A stretch of DNA of 64,000 nt. Source: Luteibacter rhizovicinus DSM 16549. GTDB taxonomy: Bacteria > Pseudomonadota > Gammaproteobacteria > Xanthomonadales > Rhodanobacteraceae. The notes beneath the pieces were generated by a model. That model was given only the letters and a program-made list of their open reading frames with translations, did no database searches and was not told the DNA's origin. This document shows, one piece after another, positions 18,105 through 26,642 of the stretch. Every line of letters begins with the position of its first letter. Position 1 is the first letter of the stretch. The stretch covers positions 3,252,001 through 3,316,000 of the forward strand of contig NZ_CP017480.1 in the NCBI RefSeq assembly GCF_001887595.1, read 5' to 3'. The position numbers and the translations under genes were made by a program.

Positions 18105-18318
18105 GATGGTATTCCTGACAGAGATTCGCTGGACGGGGGCCCGTCCGACGAAACAAATATCCTCCCGCCCCATCAGAGCCGGTAGCCGTCGGTTCCGGCT
18201 ATCACTTATCCCGTTTCAGCATCGCTGGGGATTCAGGCCGGAGATCCAGGATGTGCGTCGCTATTTCTTGCGAGCCTATTGCCTTGCAGGCGCTGCGATT
18301 GCGGCCGCCGCTCGTCAG

Positions 18319-18346
18319 TTGACACGGACCCGGCGGAGCCTATGAT
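18319..18346 (+). promoter_or_regulatory. Sigma-70 promoter of the RiPP operon
   Basis: TTGACA (18319-18324), a 16-base spacer and TATGAT (18341-18346). The -35 is consensus and the -10 has one mismatch. Transcription would start near 18353, leaving a leader of about 24 bases with AGGGG before the ATG at 18377. It is one of the strongest promoter matches in the window. Confidence 0.75.
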
Positions 18347-18376
18347 CTCGTGGCGTTTACTAATCAGGGGAAGATG

Positions 18377-18610
18377 ATGCGCGACACCGTCGATTTGCTA
18401 GAAGCCATTGGCCGTGATGCCAACCTGCGTCGTGCCTCGCCCGAGGTTCTTGCCCGGGTACTCGAGGCGACGCATGCCTCGCCCGGCCTGCTTGAACTGG
18501 TCGCCAACGGCGACAGCACCGGCCTGAAGAACGAACTCGGTCTGGTCGACAGGTATGTCGAGCACATGAGCCAGACAGGCGCCCACGAAGCGGACCTGTT
18601 CCTGAACTAA
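18377..18610 (+). CDS. Split-borosin precursor peptide A
   Basis: 77-residue peptide, first of three paralogues around the methyltransferase gene. The start is fixed by aligning AGGGG-N6-ATG with the two paralogues; the frame is open to GTG 18350, but the promoter places the transcript start after that codon. Residues 1-56 are helical (LLEAIGRDA, SPEVLARVLEA, ASPGLLELVANGD, ELGL), like the borosin-binding domain of SonA in Shewanella. The tail from 57 (VDRYVEHMSQTGAHEADLFLN overall, to residue 77) is the candidate core and ends LFLN. The substrate role is inferred from neighbour and architecture. A weak hairpin (18666-18681) lies downstream. Confidence 0.8.
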   Translation: MRDTVDLLEAIGRDANLRRASPEVLARVLEATHASPGLLELVANGDSTGLKNELGLVDRYVEHMSQTGAHEADLFLN

Positions 18611-18798
18611 GGAACCCTCGGCATGACCCGGAACGACCTGACACGCGCAGATCTCTGGAAAGGCTCCCTGTCAGAGCAGGGTGGCCGCCGGTCGTAAATG
18701 TGAACTGCGTCGCATCTTGACGAGGGGTCGTCGCCGGTCCTCGGACCGCCATCGGCATGCCCTCGTTTGTCATCATCGCTTTTGCATACTGTGACCCC
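18611..18798 (+). other. Gap between precursor A and methyltransferase
   Basis: 188 bases without a supported gene. It holds a 5-bp hairpin CCCTG-TCAGAG-CAGGG (18666-18681) and an inverted repeat CGGTCC-tc-GGACCG (18735-18748). Either could reduce read-through, giving more precursor than enzyme. No convincing second promoter or Shine-Dalgarno sequence is visible before the methyltransferase ATG. Confidence 0.4.
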
Positions 18799-19644
18799 AT
18801 GAACACACCCAATTCCGAATCGACCGACGCTCCCCGCGGCAGCATCACCTCCGTAGGCATGGGCATCACCCTGGGCTCACATCTGACGCCCATCGCGCGT
18901 AACTACATCGAGACCGCGGATATCGTCTTCGCCGCGCTGTCGGATCATGTCGTCGAACTGTGGCTGGAGCGCTTGAATCCGAACATCCGCAGCCTCCAGC
19001 CGTACTACAAGCCGGGCAAGTCCCGGATGAAGACCTATCGCGAATGGGTCGAGGTCATGATGACCGAGGTACGTGCCGGCAAGCGCGTCTGCGCGGTCTT
19101 CTACGGCCACCCCGGGATATTTGCCTGGTCGCCGCACAAGGTGATCGAGGTCGCTCGTGCCGAAGGCTACGAGGCGTACATGGAGCCCGGCATTTCCGCC
19201 GAGGACTGCCTGTACGCCGATCTCGGCATCGACCCGGCCCGCTTCGGCTGCCAGCATCTCGAAGCCAGCCAGTTGCTGTTTTTCGAGCGCAACCTCGATA
19301 CGACTGGCCACGTGATTCTCTGGCAGCTCGGCGTCGTCGGCGATCGTTCGCTGGGGCGGTTCCGGACGCCGGATGCGTACCGCGAACTGCTGACCGAGCG
19401 TTTGTGCCAGGACTATCCGGCTGACCACGAGGTCATCGTCTATCGCGCGCCGACGCTGCCGATCGAAGGCCCGCATATCCAGCGCGTGGCGCTACGCGAC
19501 TTCACCTCCGCCGAATACACGGGTCACGAGACGCTGGTGATTCCGCCGGCCCAGGCACTGAAGCCGAACGCCATCATGCGAGCGCGTCTCGATGCACTCG
19601 ATGCCATCCACGGCTCGGGCGTCGAGCCGGCAGTCACCGCATAA
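18799..19644 (+). CDS. Borosin-type alpha-N-methyltransferase (tetrapyrrole-methylase fold)
   Basis: 281-residue SAM-dependent enzyme. It belongs to the tetrapyrrole-methylase fold but resembles the borosin backbone N-methyltransferases SonM and OphMA. Shared features are an N-terminal SVGMGITLG strand-loop, ARNYIETADIVFAALSD, catalytic-type Tyr69/Tyr70, Arg76 and Tyr80 (GKSRMKTYREWV), FYGHPGIFAW (101-110) and EPGISAEDCLYADLGIDP. It should methylate main-chain amides of the adjacent precursor peptides, acting in trans. Start: ATG 18799; a longer frame from 18757 adds residues without similarity. No clear ribosome site. No other tailoring enzyme, protease or exporter is adjacent. Residue roles are transferred from memory of SonM/OphMA. 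Confidence 0.85.
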   Translation: MNTPNSESTDAPRGSITSVGMGITLGSHLTPIARNYIETADIVFAALSDHVVELWLERLNPNIRSLQPYYKPGKSRMKTYREWVEVMMTEVRAGKRVCAVFYGHPGIFAWSPHKVIEVARAEGYEAYMEPGISAEDCLYADLGIDPARFGCQHLEASQLLFFERNLDTTGHVILWQLGVVGDRSLGRFRTPDAYRELLTERLCQDYPADHEVIVYRAPTLPIEGPHIQRVALRDFTSAEYTGHETLVIPPAQALKPNAIMRARLDALDAIHGSGVEPAVTA

Positions 19645-19680
19645 TCGTTCGGCCAATCCATCCATCCATAGGGGAAAACC

Positions 19681-19914
19681 ATGCGCGACACCGTCGAATT
19701 GCTCGAAGCCATTGGCCGCGATGCCACCTTGCGTCGTGCCTCGCCCGAGGTGCTGGCGCGGACGCTTAGGGCCGTCAATGCCTCGCCCGCCTTGCTCGAA
19801 CGGGTCACCTTCGGTGACAACACCGCGTTGACGAGCGAGCTGGGACTTAGCGACAGATATACCGAGCACCAGACCCAGACGGCGCATGACGACGAGGATT
19901 CCCTCTTCAACTGA
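19681..19914 (+). CDS. Split-borosin precursor peptide B
   Basis: 77 residues, 36 bases after the methyltransferase, ribosome site AGGGGA. The first 27 residues are nearly identical to peptides A and C (MRDTVELLEA, IGRDATLRRA, SPEVLAR), while 28-56 vary more (RAVNASPALLERVTFGD). The tail is the most distinct: EHQTQTAHDDEDSLFN, more acidic, ending SLFN. A conserved leader with a changing tail is the pattern expected of RiPP leader and core. Function inferred from the cluster. Confidence 0.8.
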   Translation: MRDTVELLEAIGRDATLRRASPEVLARTLRAVNASPALLERVTFGDNTALTSELGLSDRYTEHQTQTAHDDEDSLFN

Positions 19915-19974
19915 GGGAGCGTCGACGGGTTGCTTCAAAGTAGCTGATTCAGCAATGACCACTAGGAGAAGACC

Positions 19975-20205
19975 ATGCGCGACACCGTCGAACTGCTCGA
20001 AGCCATCGGCCGCGACGCCAACTTGCGTCGTGCCTCACCTGAAGTGCTTGCGCGGGCGCTCGAAGCGACCCACGCATCGCCCGGCCTGCTCGAACTTGTA
20101 GCGCGAGGTAACAGCGCTACCTTGGCTAGCGAACTGGGTCTTGTGGACCGGTACACCGAGCATCAGAGCCAGACAGGCGCGCACGAAGATTCGCTCCTGA
20201 ACTGA
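19975..20205 (+). CDS. Split-borosin precursor peptide C
   Basis: 76 residues, 60 bases after peptide B, ribosome site AGGAG. Residues 1-45 match peptide A almost exactly (ATHASPGLLELVARG against ATHASPGLLELVANG), so A and C look like the more recent duplicates. The tail is EHQSQTGAHEDSLLN. All three tails keep a hydrophobic pair or triple just before the final Asn. It is the last gene of the unit, followed 13 bases later by a strong hairpin. Confidence 0.8.
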   Translation: MRDTVELLEAIGRDANLRRASPEVLARALEATHASPGLLELVARGNSATLASELGLVDRYTEHQSQTGAHEDSLLN

Positions 20206-20218
20206 AGAAACGCGGTTC

Positions 20219-20257
20219 GGCCCTAGGTAGCCTGCTACGCGCAGGCTACCTAGGGCC
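20219..20257 (+). terminator. 17-bp-stem hairpin after the RiPP operon
   Basis: Perfect arms GGCCCTAGGTAGCCTGC (20219-20235) and GCAGGCTACCTAGGGCC (20241-20257) with a five-base loop. No U-tract follows, so it may act as a factor-assisted terminator or as a 3' stabiliser of the precursor mRNA. It directly follows the last precursor gene. Confidence 0.65.
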
Positions 20258-21002
20258 GGCCGGCCGGTCGCGCGTGTTGTTGCCGCGCTTTCCGACGTGT
20301 CCACGTAAGTCGCCCTTTGGCATCCCGTCTCGGTGAAGCCCGTCACACAATTACCCGCCAAACGTCATATTTTTGCAGCGCAGCGTGACTCCGCTTCGCT
20401 TTAGCGTCTTAATCTGTCCCCAGGGGATTTAGATCGATCCAAGTCACCGCGCTTTGCATCTTGCCGAGATACGAAGAAAGCGATGGCCTGGACTGGGGTG
20501 GGGAGGGCAGAGGGATGGGCGCATCATGCGCCACCCGAGACGTTGCTGCTTCCTGCCAGGCCTGTCTAGGGGAAGGGGAAGCCGCCACATGAAACCAAGT
20601 AGCACCTGTACGTCGATGAGCTCACGCCCGCGCGATGCGCGCGTGGCTGTATTCATGATGCCTGCCGCTCGCGGCCCGGATCGTTTCCGTCGAGCTCCCG
20701 CCAGCAGTCAGTAGGCGGGACCTGTCACTCGTTGTCGCTGCGTTGCCTCTCGTCGCCAGACGATCGCAACACGGGAAACGCTGTCCTGAGTTCGGAGCAG
20801 CAGTCTTCGTCGTAGCGCAATTCACGCCTTGAGTTGTCCCACGCGCACGCTTTCATGCCCGTTGACAGCCAAAAATTTGGATCGATTGAATTCATTGGGG
20901 AGGGCGCATGTCGCCATAGAACGGGCATCTGCAGCAGTGATGTAACGGGGGACCATCGCGCCGATTCAAGCAAGGCGCACACCACTGAGGGAAATAAAAA
21001 AA
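20258..21002 (+). other. Long intergenic region before the TonB receptor gene
   Basis: 745 bases with no gene I can support; the open frames here have poor starts and composition. The right part contains TTGACA (20862-20867) with a weak TTGAAT 18 bases later, and a 9-bp inverted repeat ATGCCCGTT (20855-20863) / AACGGGCAT (20920-20928). That could fold a hairpin in a 5' leader or bind a regulator of the receptor gene. GAGGGA with an A-rich run (about 20988-21002) precedes the receptor ATG. Confidence 0.45.
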
Positions 21003-24000
21003 ATGACTTATCTGCCACTCATGCTCAAGCGCAAGCCGCTTTGCGCCGCGCTAGCCACGGCCACCTTGTCGCTCGTCGGCTATCTGGGGGTCCCGACGAC
21101 CGCTTTCGCGCAGACCGCCGCGCCTGCCGCAACGACGGTGTCCGCACCGGCACAAACGACTCCCGATGCGACGGTAAAGAAGAACGACAAGGACAAGAAG
21201 ACAGATAAGCAGAGCAACGACACCGCTGCCGGTCCGACAAACCTGGATACCGTCGTCGTCACCAGCTATCGCCAGTCGATCGACCAGAACGTCCTGGACA
21301 AGCGCGACGCGAACTCCATCGTCGAAGTCATCAACGCGCAGAACATCGCGCAGTTCCCCGCCAAGAACATCGCCGACGCATTGGCGCACGTGCCCGGTGT
21401 GGTCATCAGTCGCGAATCCGGCGAAGGCAAGACGGTCAGCATTCGTGGCCTGGCGCCCGAGCTGACGCTGACGGAATTGAACGGTAACTACGTCGCCTCG
21501 GCCGATACCTCGGCCGGCCTGACGCGCTCGTTCAACTACACCCTGATGCCGGCGAACATGTTCTCCGAGATCAAGCTCTACAAGAGCCTCGAGGCACGCC
21601 TGGACGAAGGCGGCATCGGCGGTAACGTCGACCTGCACACGCGCCGTCCGCTGGAAATGAAGGCGAACGACGGCTTCGTGTCCCTCAATGGCGCGGGCTC
21701 CGATAACAGCGGCAAGATCACGCCGCAGACCTCGGCCCTGTGGTCGTGGAAGAACAAGGACGAGACGTTCGGCTTCCTCGTCGCCGGTTCGTACCAGAAG
21801 CGCCGCGATATCGATTACACAGCCAAGGCGGACAGCTGGCACTGGTGGAGCAACGACTGTACGAGCCAGGCCACGTGTACCGCGCCACCGACGGATGTGC
21901 ATGGCCGGCCGTACGGTCCCGACGTGGCGCCCAATCTCGACCTGTGGTCCGGCGGCGGTGTCGTCGACCAGGCCGGCAACGTCGATTCGGGCTACTGGAT
22001 GCCGCAACAGTTTTCCACGAGTCGTAACGAGCTGGACCTGAAGACCAAGGGCGCCCAGGCGACCATGCAGTTCAAGCCCAGCGACCACCTGTTGCTGACC
22101 GGTAACTACTTCCGCTTCCAGCGCCAGCAGACCCAGATCACCAACACACTGGAAGTGCCCGAGTGGGGCCTGCCGAGCAACAGCAACTATGCCGACCAGC
22201 AGGGCAGGTTGCTCGCGCCCAACGGCCTGACCTTCGATCCGTCGCATACCATCGTCACCGGCGCGAATTACGTTCTCCCGCCCAATGGCGTCGGTTGTAA
22301 TTCGCTGACCAACCCGGTCACCGGCAAGCCGCGTCAGGCCGTCGATACCTGCTCCACCGAGATTCCGTGGCTGAACGGCAGCTACAACGTCGAAAAGGCC
22401 ACCTCGCAGACCCTCAACCTGGAAGGCGAGTGGGACAACGGAGGTAGCCTCAGCGGCTCGTTCAACGTCGGCCGCACGTGGGCGACGGGCGGCCCCTCGG
22501 TCCAGTTGAGCATGGCCGCCAAACCGCGCAACTTTGTCAACGGCCAGTGGGTGGACGGCAGCAACGGTGCGGCGTGGACGCTCGGCGGCAAGCCGACCCT
22601 CACTGCCTCGCCGGATGTGCTGCAAAACATGTTGGCCGGTGCAGGGCAGGTGGATCTGGGCTCGACCGGTTCCAACATGGTCAACACCAGCAACTCGCAG
22701 AATTTCGCCCAGGCCGATCTCACCTGGGCTTTCGATTCCAGCTGGTTCCAGTCGCTGCAGTTCGGCTTCAAGTACCGCGACAATCACGCCGAGCAGACGA
22801 ACAACGAGCAGCGCTGGTACTGCAAGGGTACGACGCTGCAGTTTCAGACCTGCGATCCGAACGCTGGCCAGTTGCCTGCGGGATTCCTCCAGGCGAACTC
22901 GCTCGACGGGACCAATGAAGCCTACAGCGACAGCACCTTCCCGGCGATCAATTACCCGGCGTACTACAACTATCTCAACCAGACCTACGACCGGGTGCTG
23001 TACAACCACCCCGATGACAAGTCGTCGATTCAGGAGAAGATCGCGGCGGCCTACGTGCAGGCGAACTTCGACACCGGCACCGTCCGCGGTAACGTGGGCC
23101 TGCGCTTTGTCAGCACGGGTCAGGACCTGACGGTTGCCAACGAGATCACAACCAACAACGCGGTGTACTACCACGATGGGGGCGGCAACATCCTGATCTG
23201 CCCGACGACCGGCCAGAACATTGCCGGCGGTGCCTGCGCACCGGGTGACTTCCAGTACCAGCCGCGCGAAGTGGCAGTCGTGCAGACCTTCGAGAACAGC
23301 TCCACGCGCAAGCGCTACAACAAAGCGTTGCCGAGTTTCAATATCGCATGGAACGTCCTGGACGACGTCGTGGTCCGCGCCGCAGGTTCGCAGGCATTGG
23401 CGCGCGCCAACTATACGGATCTGGCTCAGCTGGGCAGCCTGACCAACAACACCCAGGCCTACTACGACGACCGCAAGCAGTTCGGCGCACCACTCCCGGG
23501 ATGGTACGGTAGCGGCGCTAATGCGGACCTGAAACCGTTCACGGCGACCCAGTTCGACCTCGCCACCGAGTGGTACTACGCACCGCATTCGGTGGTTGGC
23601 ATCGATCTGTTCCAGAAGAAGGTGAAGAACTTCGTCGTACCGGTCACGGTCAACAACATCAATGTCGACGTTAACGGTACGCCGACGAACTTCATGCAGT
23701 ACAGCACCAATGCCAATGGCCGCTCGGGTACGTCCAAGGGCATCGAGTTCTACACGCAGCACACCTGGGACAACGGCTTCGGCTACATCGCCAACTACAC
23801 GCTTAACCACACCACGGAAACCCCGGTTTCCCTGGGTGACACGCAGGTGGGCAAGTCCGAGCTGATCGGCAGCGCCAAGTATGCGGCCAACGTGTCGGTG
23901 TTCTACGAAAAGAACGGTCTGCTGCTTCGCGCCAGTGACAACTTCACTGGCCGGACCATGCAGGGCCTCGCGGCAGGCCTTCCGATTTATTCGGCGCCGT

Positions 24001-24194
24001 ATCACCAGATCGATCTGAACGGTGACTACGAGTTCAACAAGCACTTCATGGTCACCGCGTCGGTCATCAACCTGTCGAAGTCGACGCCTCACCAGTACCT
24101 GGGCAGCGATACCACGGCACGTCTGGTCAGCCTCGAATATGCAGGCCGCCAGTACTACGTAGGCATCACGTACAAGTTCGGTGATGGCGGTTAA
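21003..24194 (+). CDS. TonB-dependent outer-membrane receptor (carbohydrate type)
   Basis: 1063-residue receptor. Signal peptide to about residue 37 (TTAFAQ), an Ala/Thr/Lys-rich linker, then a TonB-box-like stretch LDTVVVTSYRQSI (about 81-93). The plug domain follows (IADALAHVPGVVISRESGEG, VSIRGL), then a large beta-barrel ending in Tyr/Phe-rich strands (YYVGITYKF). The size and the TSYRQS box are typical of the xanthomonad and Caulobacter receptors for oligosaccharides. It is followed by GH92 and GH2 glycosidases, so a mannose-containing glycan is the likely ligand. Starts at Met1 or Met7 both leave the signal intact. Confidence 0.93.
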   Translation: MTYLPLMLKRKPLCAALATATLSLVGYLGVPTTAFAQTAAPAATTVSAPAQTTPDATVKKNDKDKKTDKQSNDTAAGPTNLDTVVVTSYRQSIDQNVLDKRDANSIVEVINAQNIAQFPAKNIADALAHVPGVVISRESGEGKTVSIRGLAPELTLTELNGNYVASADTSAGLTRSFNYTLMPANMFSEIKLYKSLEARLDEGGIGGNVDLHTRRPLEMKANDGFVSLNGAGSDNSGKITPQTSALWSWKNKDETFGFLVAGSYQKRRDIDYTAKADSWHWWSNDCTSQATCTAPPTDVHGRPYGPDVAPNLDLWSGGGVVDQAGNVDSGYWMPQQFSTSRNELDLKTKGAQATMQFKPSDHLLLTGNYFRFQRQQTQITNTLEVPEWGLPSNSNYADQQGRLLAPNGLTFDPSHTIVTGANYVLPPNGVGCNSLTNPVTGKPRQAVDTCSTEIPWLNGSYNVEKATSQTLNLEGEWDNGGSLSGSFNVGRTWATGGPSVQLSMAAKPRNFVNGQWVDGSNGAAWTLGGKPTLTASPDVLQNMLAGAGQVDLGSTGSNMVNTSNSQNFAQADLTWAFDSSWFQSLQFGFKYRDNHAEQTNNEQRWYCKGTTLQFQTCDPNAGQLPAGFLQANSLDGTNEAYSDSTFPAINYPAYYNYLNQTYDRVLYNHPDDKSSIQEKIAAAYVQANFDTGTVRGNVGLRFVSTGQDLTVANEITTNNAVYYHDGGGNILICPTTGQNIAGGACAPGDFQYQPREVAVVQTFENSSTRKRYNKALPSFNIAWNVLDDVVVRAAGSQALARANYTDLAQLGSLTNNTQAYYDDRKQFGAPLPGWYGSGANADLKPFTATQFDLATEWYYAPHSVVGIDLFQKKVKNFVVPVTVNNINVDVNGTPTNFMQYSTNANGRSGTSKGIEFYTQHTWDNGFGYIANYTLNHTTETPVSLGDTQVGKSELIGSAKYAANVSVFYEKNGLLLRASDNFTGRTMQGLAAGLPIYSAPYHQIDLNGDYEFNKHFMVTASVINLSKSTPHQYLGSDTTARLVSLEYAGRQYYVGITYKFGDGG

Positions 24195-24202
24195 AGAAGT
24201 CC

Positions 24203-24241
24203 AGCGGGGCCAGGCCTGATACCTGGCCCCGCTTTCGTTTT
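24203..24241 (+). terminator. Intrinsic terminator after TonB receptor
   Basis: Arms AGCGGGGCCAGG (24203-24214) and CCTGGCCCCGCT (24222-24233) pair perfectly with a seven-base loop, followed by the T-rich TTCGTTTTCG. It lies nine bases after the receptor stop and just before the GH92 ribosome site, so it probably gives high receptor and lower glycosidase transcript levels. Confidence 0.8.
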
Positions 24242-24256
24242 CGTCCCCAGGAAAAC

Positions 24257-26632
24257 ATGATGAATTCCCCACAGCTATCGTTCTATCGCCGCCGTGCTCT
24301 CGCGGTGACGCTTTCGGTCTTCGCGCTCGGCACCCTCAGCGCGGCCCACGCAGGCCATGACACACCGTCAACCTCCACCCTTTCGCCCGTCGATGCAGCG
24401 AATCCGCTCGTCGGCACGGCACCGCTGGACAGGAAAGAGTTCATCGGCAATGCGCCGCCACCGGGCGAGCCGCTGTATTCGGGCATGACCTCGCCCGGTG
24501 CGAGCCTGCCGCAAAGCTCGACCGACGCCGCGCCGGTCAACATCAACGCCGACCTGAGTTTCGCCACCGGCGTTCCGGTCGCGTATGCCTACGGGCGCCC
24601 CGCAATGATCGGCTTCACCGGCGGCGGCTCGACGTACGGTGCGCGCGCCGCGCCGATGATCATGCCCGTGGTCGGTGACTGGACCGTCCCGCCAGACTAC
24701 GCGTCGTCGTATTACGACAAGGCGACCGAGAAAGCATCGCCCGGCTACTACGCCGTCGATCTGGCCACGTTCCACACCCGCGCCGAACTGACGGTGACGC
24801 AGTGGACCAGCCTGATGCGCTTCACCTTTCCGGACAGCCATCGGTCTAACGTGGTGGTGAACCTTCGTCGCGGCGGTGGTGACGTCGCAGTCGTCGGTGA
24901 TCGCACTATCACCGGTGTCGACAAAGGAAGCCGCGGCAACCACGACGCCGATGGCCCTTATTTCATCGCGGAATTTTCGCGCCCGTTCGCCGCCTTCGGT
25001 ACGTTCCACGCGGACGTCAATGACAAGGGTGAAGGGCTCGGCCGCGAAGATATCCAGACCGGCCAGCGCACGGTTTCTGGGAACTACGCGGGCGCCTACG
25101 TCACCTTCGATACGAAGGACGGCGATCAGGTGCTGGTGAGGATCGCGCACGGTCACAGTGCGGATGAGGCCGCGCAGCGGCTGCACGCAGCGGATGCCGA
25201 TTTCGACAGCGTGCACCGCAAGGCGCGTGCGGCCTGGGCGCAGCTGTTCGATCGAGTCGAAGTGACTGGCGGTACGCCGAAGCAGCGCGCCTTGTTCTAT
25301 TCGACGCTCTATCACTCCTTTGCCAGCCCGCGTGTCGTCGCACGCAAGGGCGAGCACTACACCGATGCCAAGGGCCAGCTTCAGGTCGCCGCGTACGATC
25401 TTTACAGTCCCGTCCCGTACTGGGACACCGGCCGTAACCAGATCGCCTTGCTGATGTTGCTCCAGCCAAAGGTGGTGCAGGACATCATGCGCTCCGAGCT
25501 GGAGCGGGCACGCGAACACGGCTACATGAACACCTCGTTCCATGGCGACCACGCCGTGTTCCTCTATGACGGCGCCATGCAGCGCGGCATTCCGTTCGAC
25601 TATGCAGGCGCGTACGAGGTATTGCGCAAGAACGCGACCGATCCGAAGGGGCCGCGCGGTTACCTCGCCGAGTACGACAAGAACGGCTGGATTTCGGACA
25701 TCGTGCCGCCGGGCAATCCGAGCCCACCTTATGCCGGTGGCAAGGCCGGTGTCGCGACGACCCTCGAATATGCCTGGGACGACCACGCGCTAGCCGATCT
25801 CGCCCGTCGCCTGGGCAAGAAGGACGATGCCGCGATGTTCGAGCGTCGCGCCGGCAACTACCGCAACGTCTTCGATCCCTCGGTGGGCTTCTTCCGCGGT
25901 CGTACCGACGACGGCAAGTGGATCTCGCCATTCGATCCGGCGGAGCCGTATTACAACTTCATGATGAAGGAAGGTTCGGGCTGGTCGACGCTCTGGCTGG
26001 TGCCGCACGACGTGCAGGGCCTGATGAACCTGCTCGGCGGGCGCGATGCCTTCAATGCCAAGCTCGACACGTTCTTCAACACGCCGTATGCCCCGAAGGG
26101 CATCTGCCGCGACTGCACGGGCGTGATCGGCCAGTACGTCCAGGGCAACCAGCCAGACCAGCAGGCCGCCTATCTCTATGCATGGAGCGGGCAGCCCTGG
26201 AAGACCCAGGCGCTGACCCGTCGCATCCTCGCCGATCTGTACGGCAGCGATGCCACCGGTTACGGTTATCCCGGTATGGATGATCAGGGCTCGACATCGT
26301 CGTGGTATGTGCTCAGCGCCATGGGCTTCTACCCGGTGGATCCCGCGACACCTGACTACATCATTGGCAGTCCGATCTTCGATCGCGTCCGCCTGCACCT
26401 GGGCAACGACAAGGTTTTCGAGATCGACGCAAAGAACAATTCCGAGCGGAACATCTACATCCAGTCCGCCACACTCAACGGCAAGCCCTGGACCAAACCC
26501 TGGTTCAGCCATGCCGACATCGCCAACGGCGCCAAGCTGGAACTGACCATGGGCCCGGAACCCAGTCAGACCTGGGGTAGTAACCCTCATGATGCCCCCG
26601 CATCCATGTCGCCCCCCGCCGCTACCCATTAA
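24257..26632 (+). CDS. GH92 family alpha-mannosidase-type glycosidase
   Basis: 791 residues, exported (signal to about residue 32, AAHA-G). GH92 landmarks: VDAANPLVGT near the N-terminus, then a long beta-sandwich domain. The catalytic (alpha/alpha)6 domain has FYSTLYHSF, KEGSGWSTLWLVPHDVQGL and GMDDQGSTSSWYVLSAMGFYPVDP. GH92 enzymes are Ca2+-dependent exo-alpha-mannosidases. In the +1 subsite region this copy reads GNQPDQQ where the family often has an Asn/His-Glu-Pro pattern, so linkage specificity is unclear. Start at the first of two ATGs, with AGGA upstream. It precedes the GH2 gene by 10 bases. Confidence 0.9.
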   Translation: MMNSPQLSFYRRRALAVTLSVFALGTLSAAHAGHDTPSTSTLSPVDAANPLVGTAPLDRKEFIGNAPPPGEPLYSGMTSPGASLPQSSTDAAPVNINADLSFATGVPVAYAYGRPAMIGFTGGGSTYGARAAPMIMPVVGDWTVPPDYASSYYDKATEKASPGYYAVDLATFHTRAELTVTQWTSLMRFTFPDSHRSNVVVNLRRGGGDVAVVGDRTITGVDKGSRGNHDADGPYFIAEFSRPFAAFGTFHADVNDKGEGLGREDIQTGQRTVSGNYAGAYVTFDTKDGDQVLVRIAHGHSADEAAQRLHAADADFDSVHRKARAAWAQLFDRVEVTGGTPKQRALFYSTLYHSFASPRVVARKGEHYTDAKGQLQVAAYDLYSPVPYWDTGRNQIALLMLLQPKVVQDIMRSELERAREHGYMNTSFHGDHAVFLYDGAMQRGIPFDYAGAYEVLRKNATDPKGPRGYLAEYDKNGWISDIVPPGNPSPPYAGGKAGVATTLEYAWDDHALADLARRLGKKDDAAMFERRAGNYRNVFDPSVGFFRGRTDDGKWISPFDPAEPYYNFMMKEGSGWSTLWLVPHDVQGLMNLLGGRDAFNAKLDTFFNTPYAPKGICRDCTGVIGQYVQGNQPDQQAAYLYAWSGQPWKTQALTRRILADLYGSDATGYGYPGMDDQGSTSSWYVLSAMGFYPVDPATPDYIIGSPIFDRVRLHLGNDKVFEIDAKNNSERNIYIQSATLNGKPWTKPWFSHADIANGAKLELTMGPEPSQTWGSNPHDAPASMSPPAATH

Positions 26633-26642
26633 GAAGCAGACC

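Noticed and set aside
18350-18376. GTG start extending precursor A by nine residues
   Set aside because: The promoter -10 ends at 18346, so the transcript starts after this codon, and the AGGGG-ATG spacing matches the other two precursors.
18799-19644. Cobalamin or siroheme biosynthesis methyltransferase
   Set aside because: The fold is shared, but sequence motifs fit borosin enzymes better, and no tetrapyrrole genes are nearby while three precursor-like peptides are.
20454-20714. 86-residue open frame in the long intergenic region
   Set aside because: No ribosome site, Arg/Pro-rich composition typical of non-coding GC-rich DNA, no domain.
20834-21208. 124-residue open frame overlapping the TonB receptor start
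   Set aside because: It overlaps the receptor signal peptide out of frame and covers the likely promoter.
21051-24272. 1073-residue open frame on the minus strand
   Set aside because: It lies entirely opposite the TonB receptor, has no recognisable domain and reads as the complement of a high-GC coding frame.
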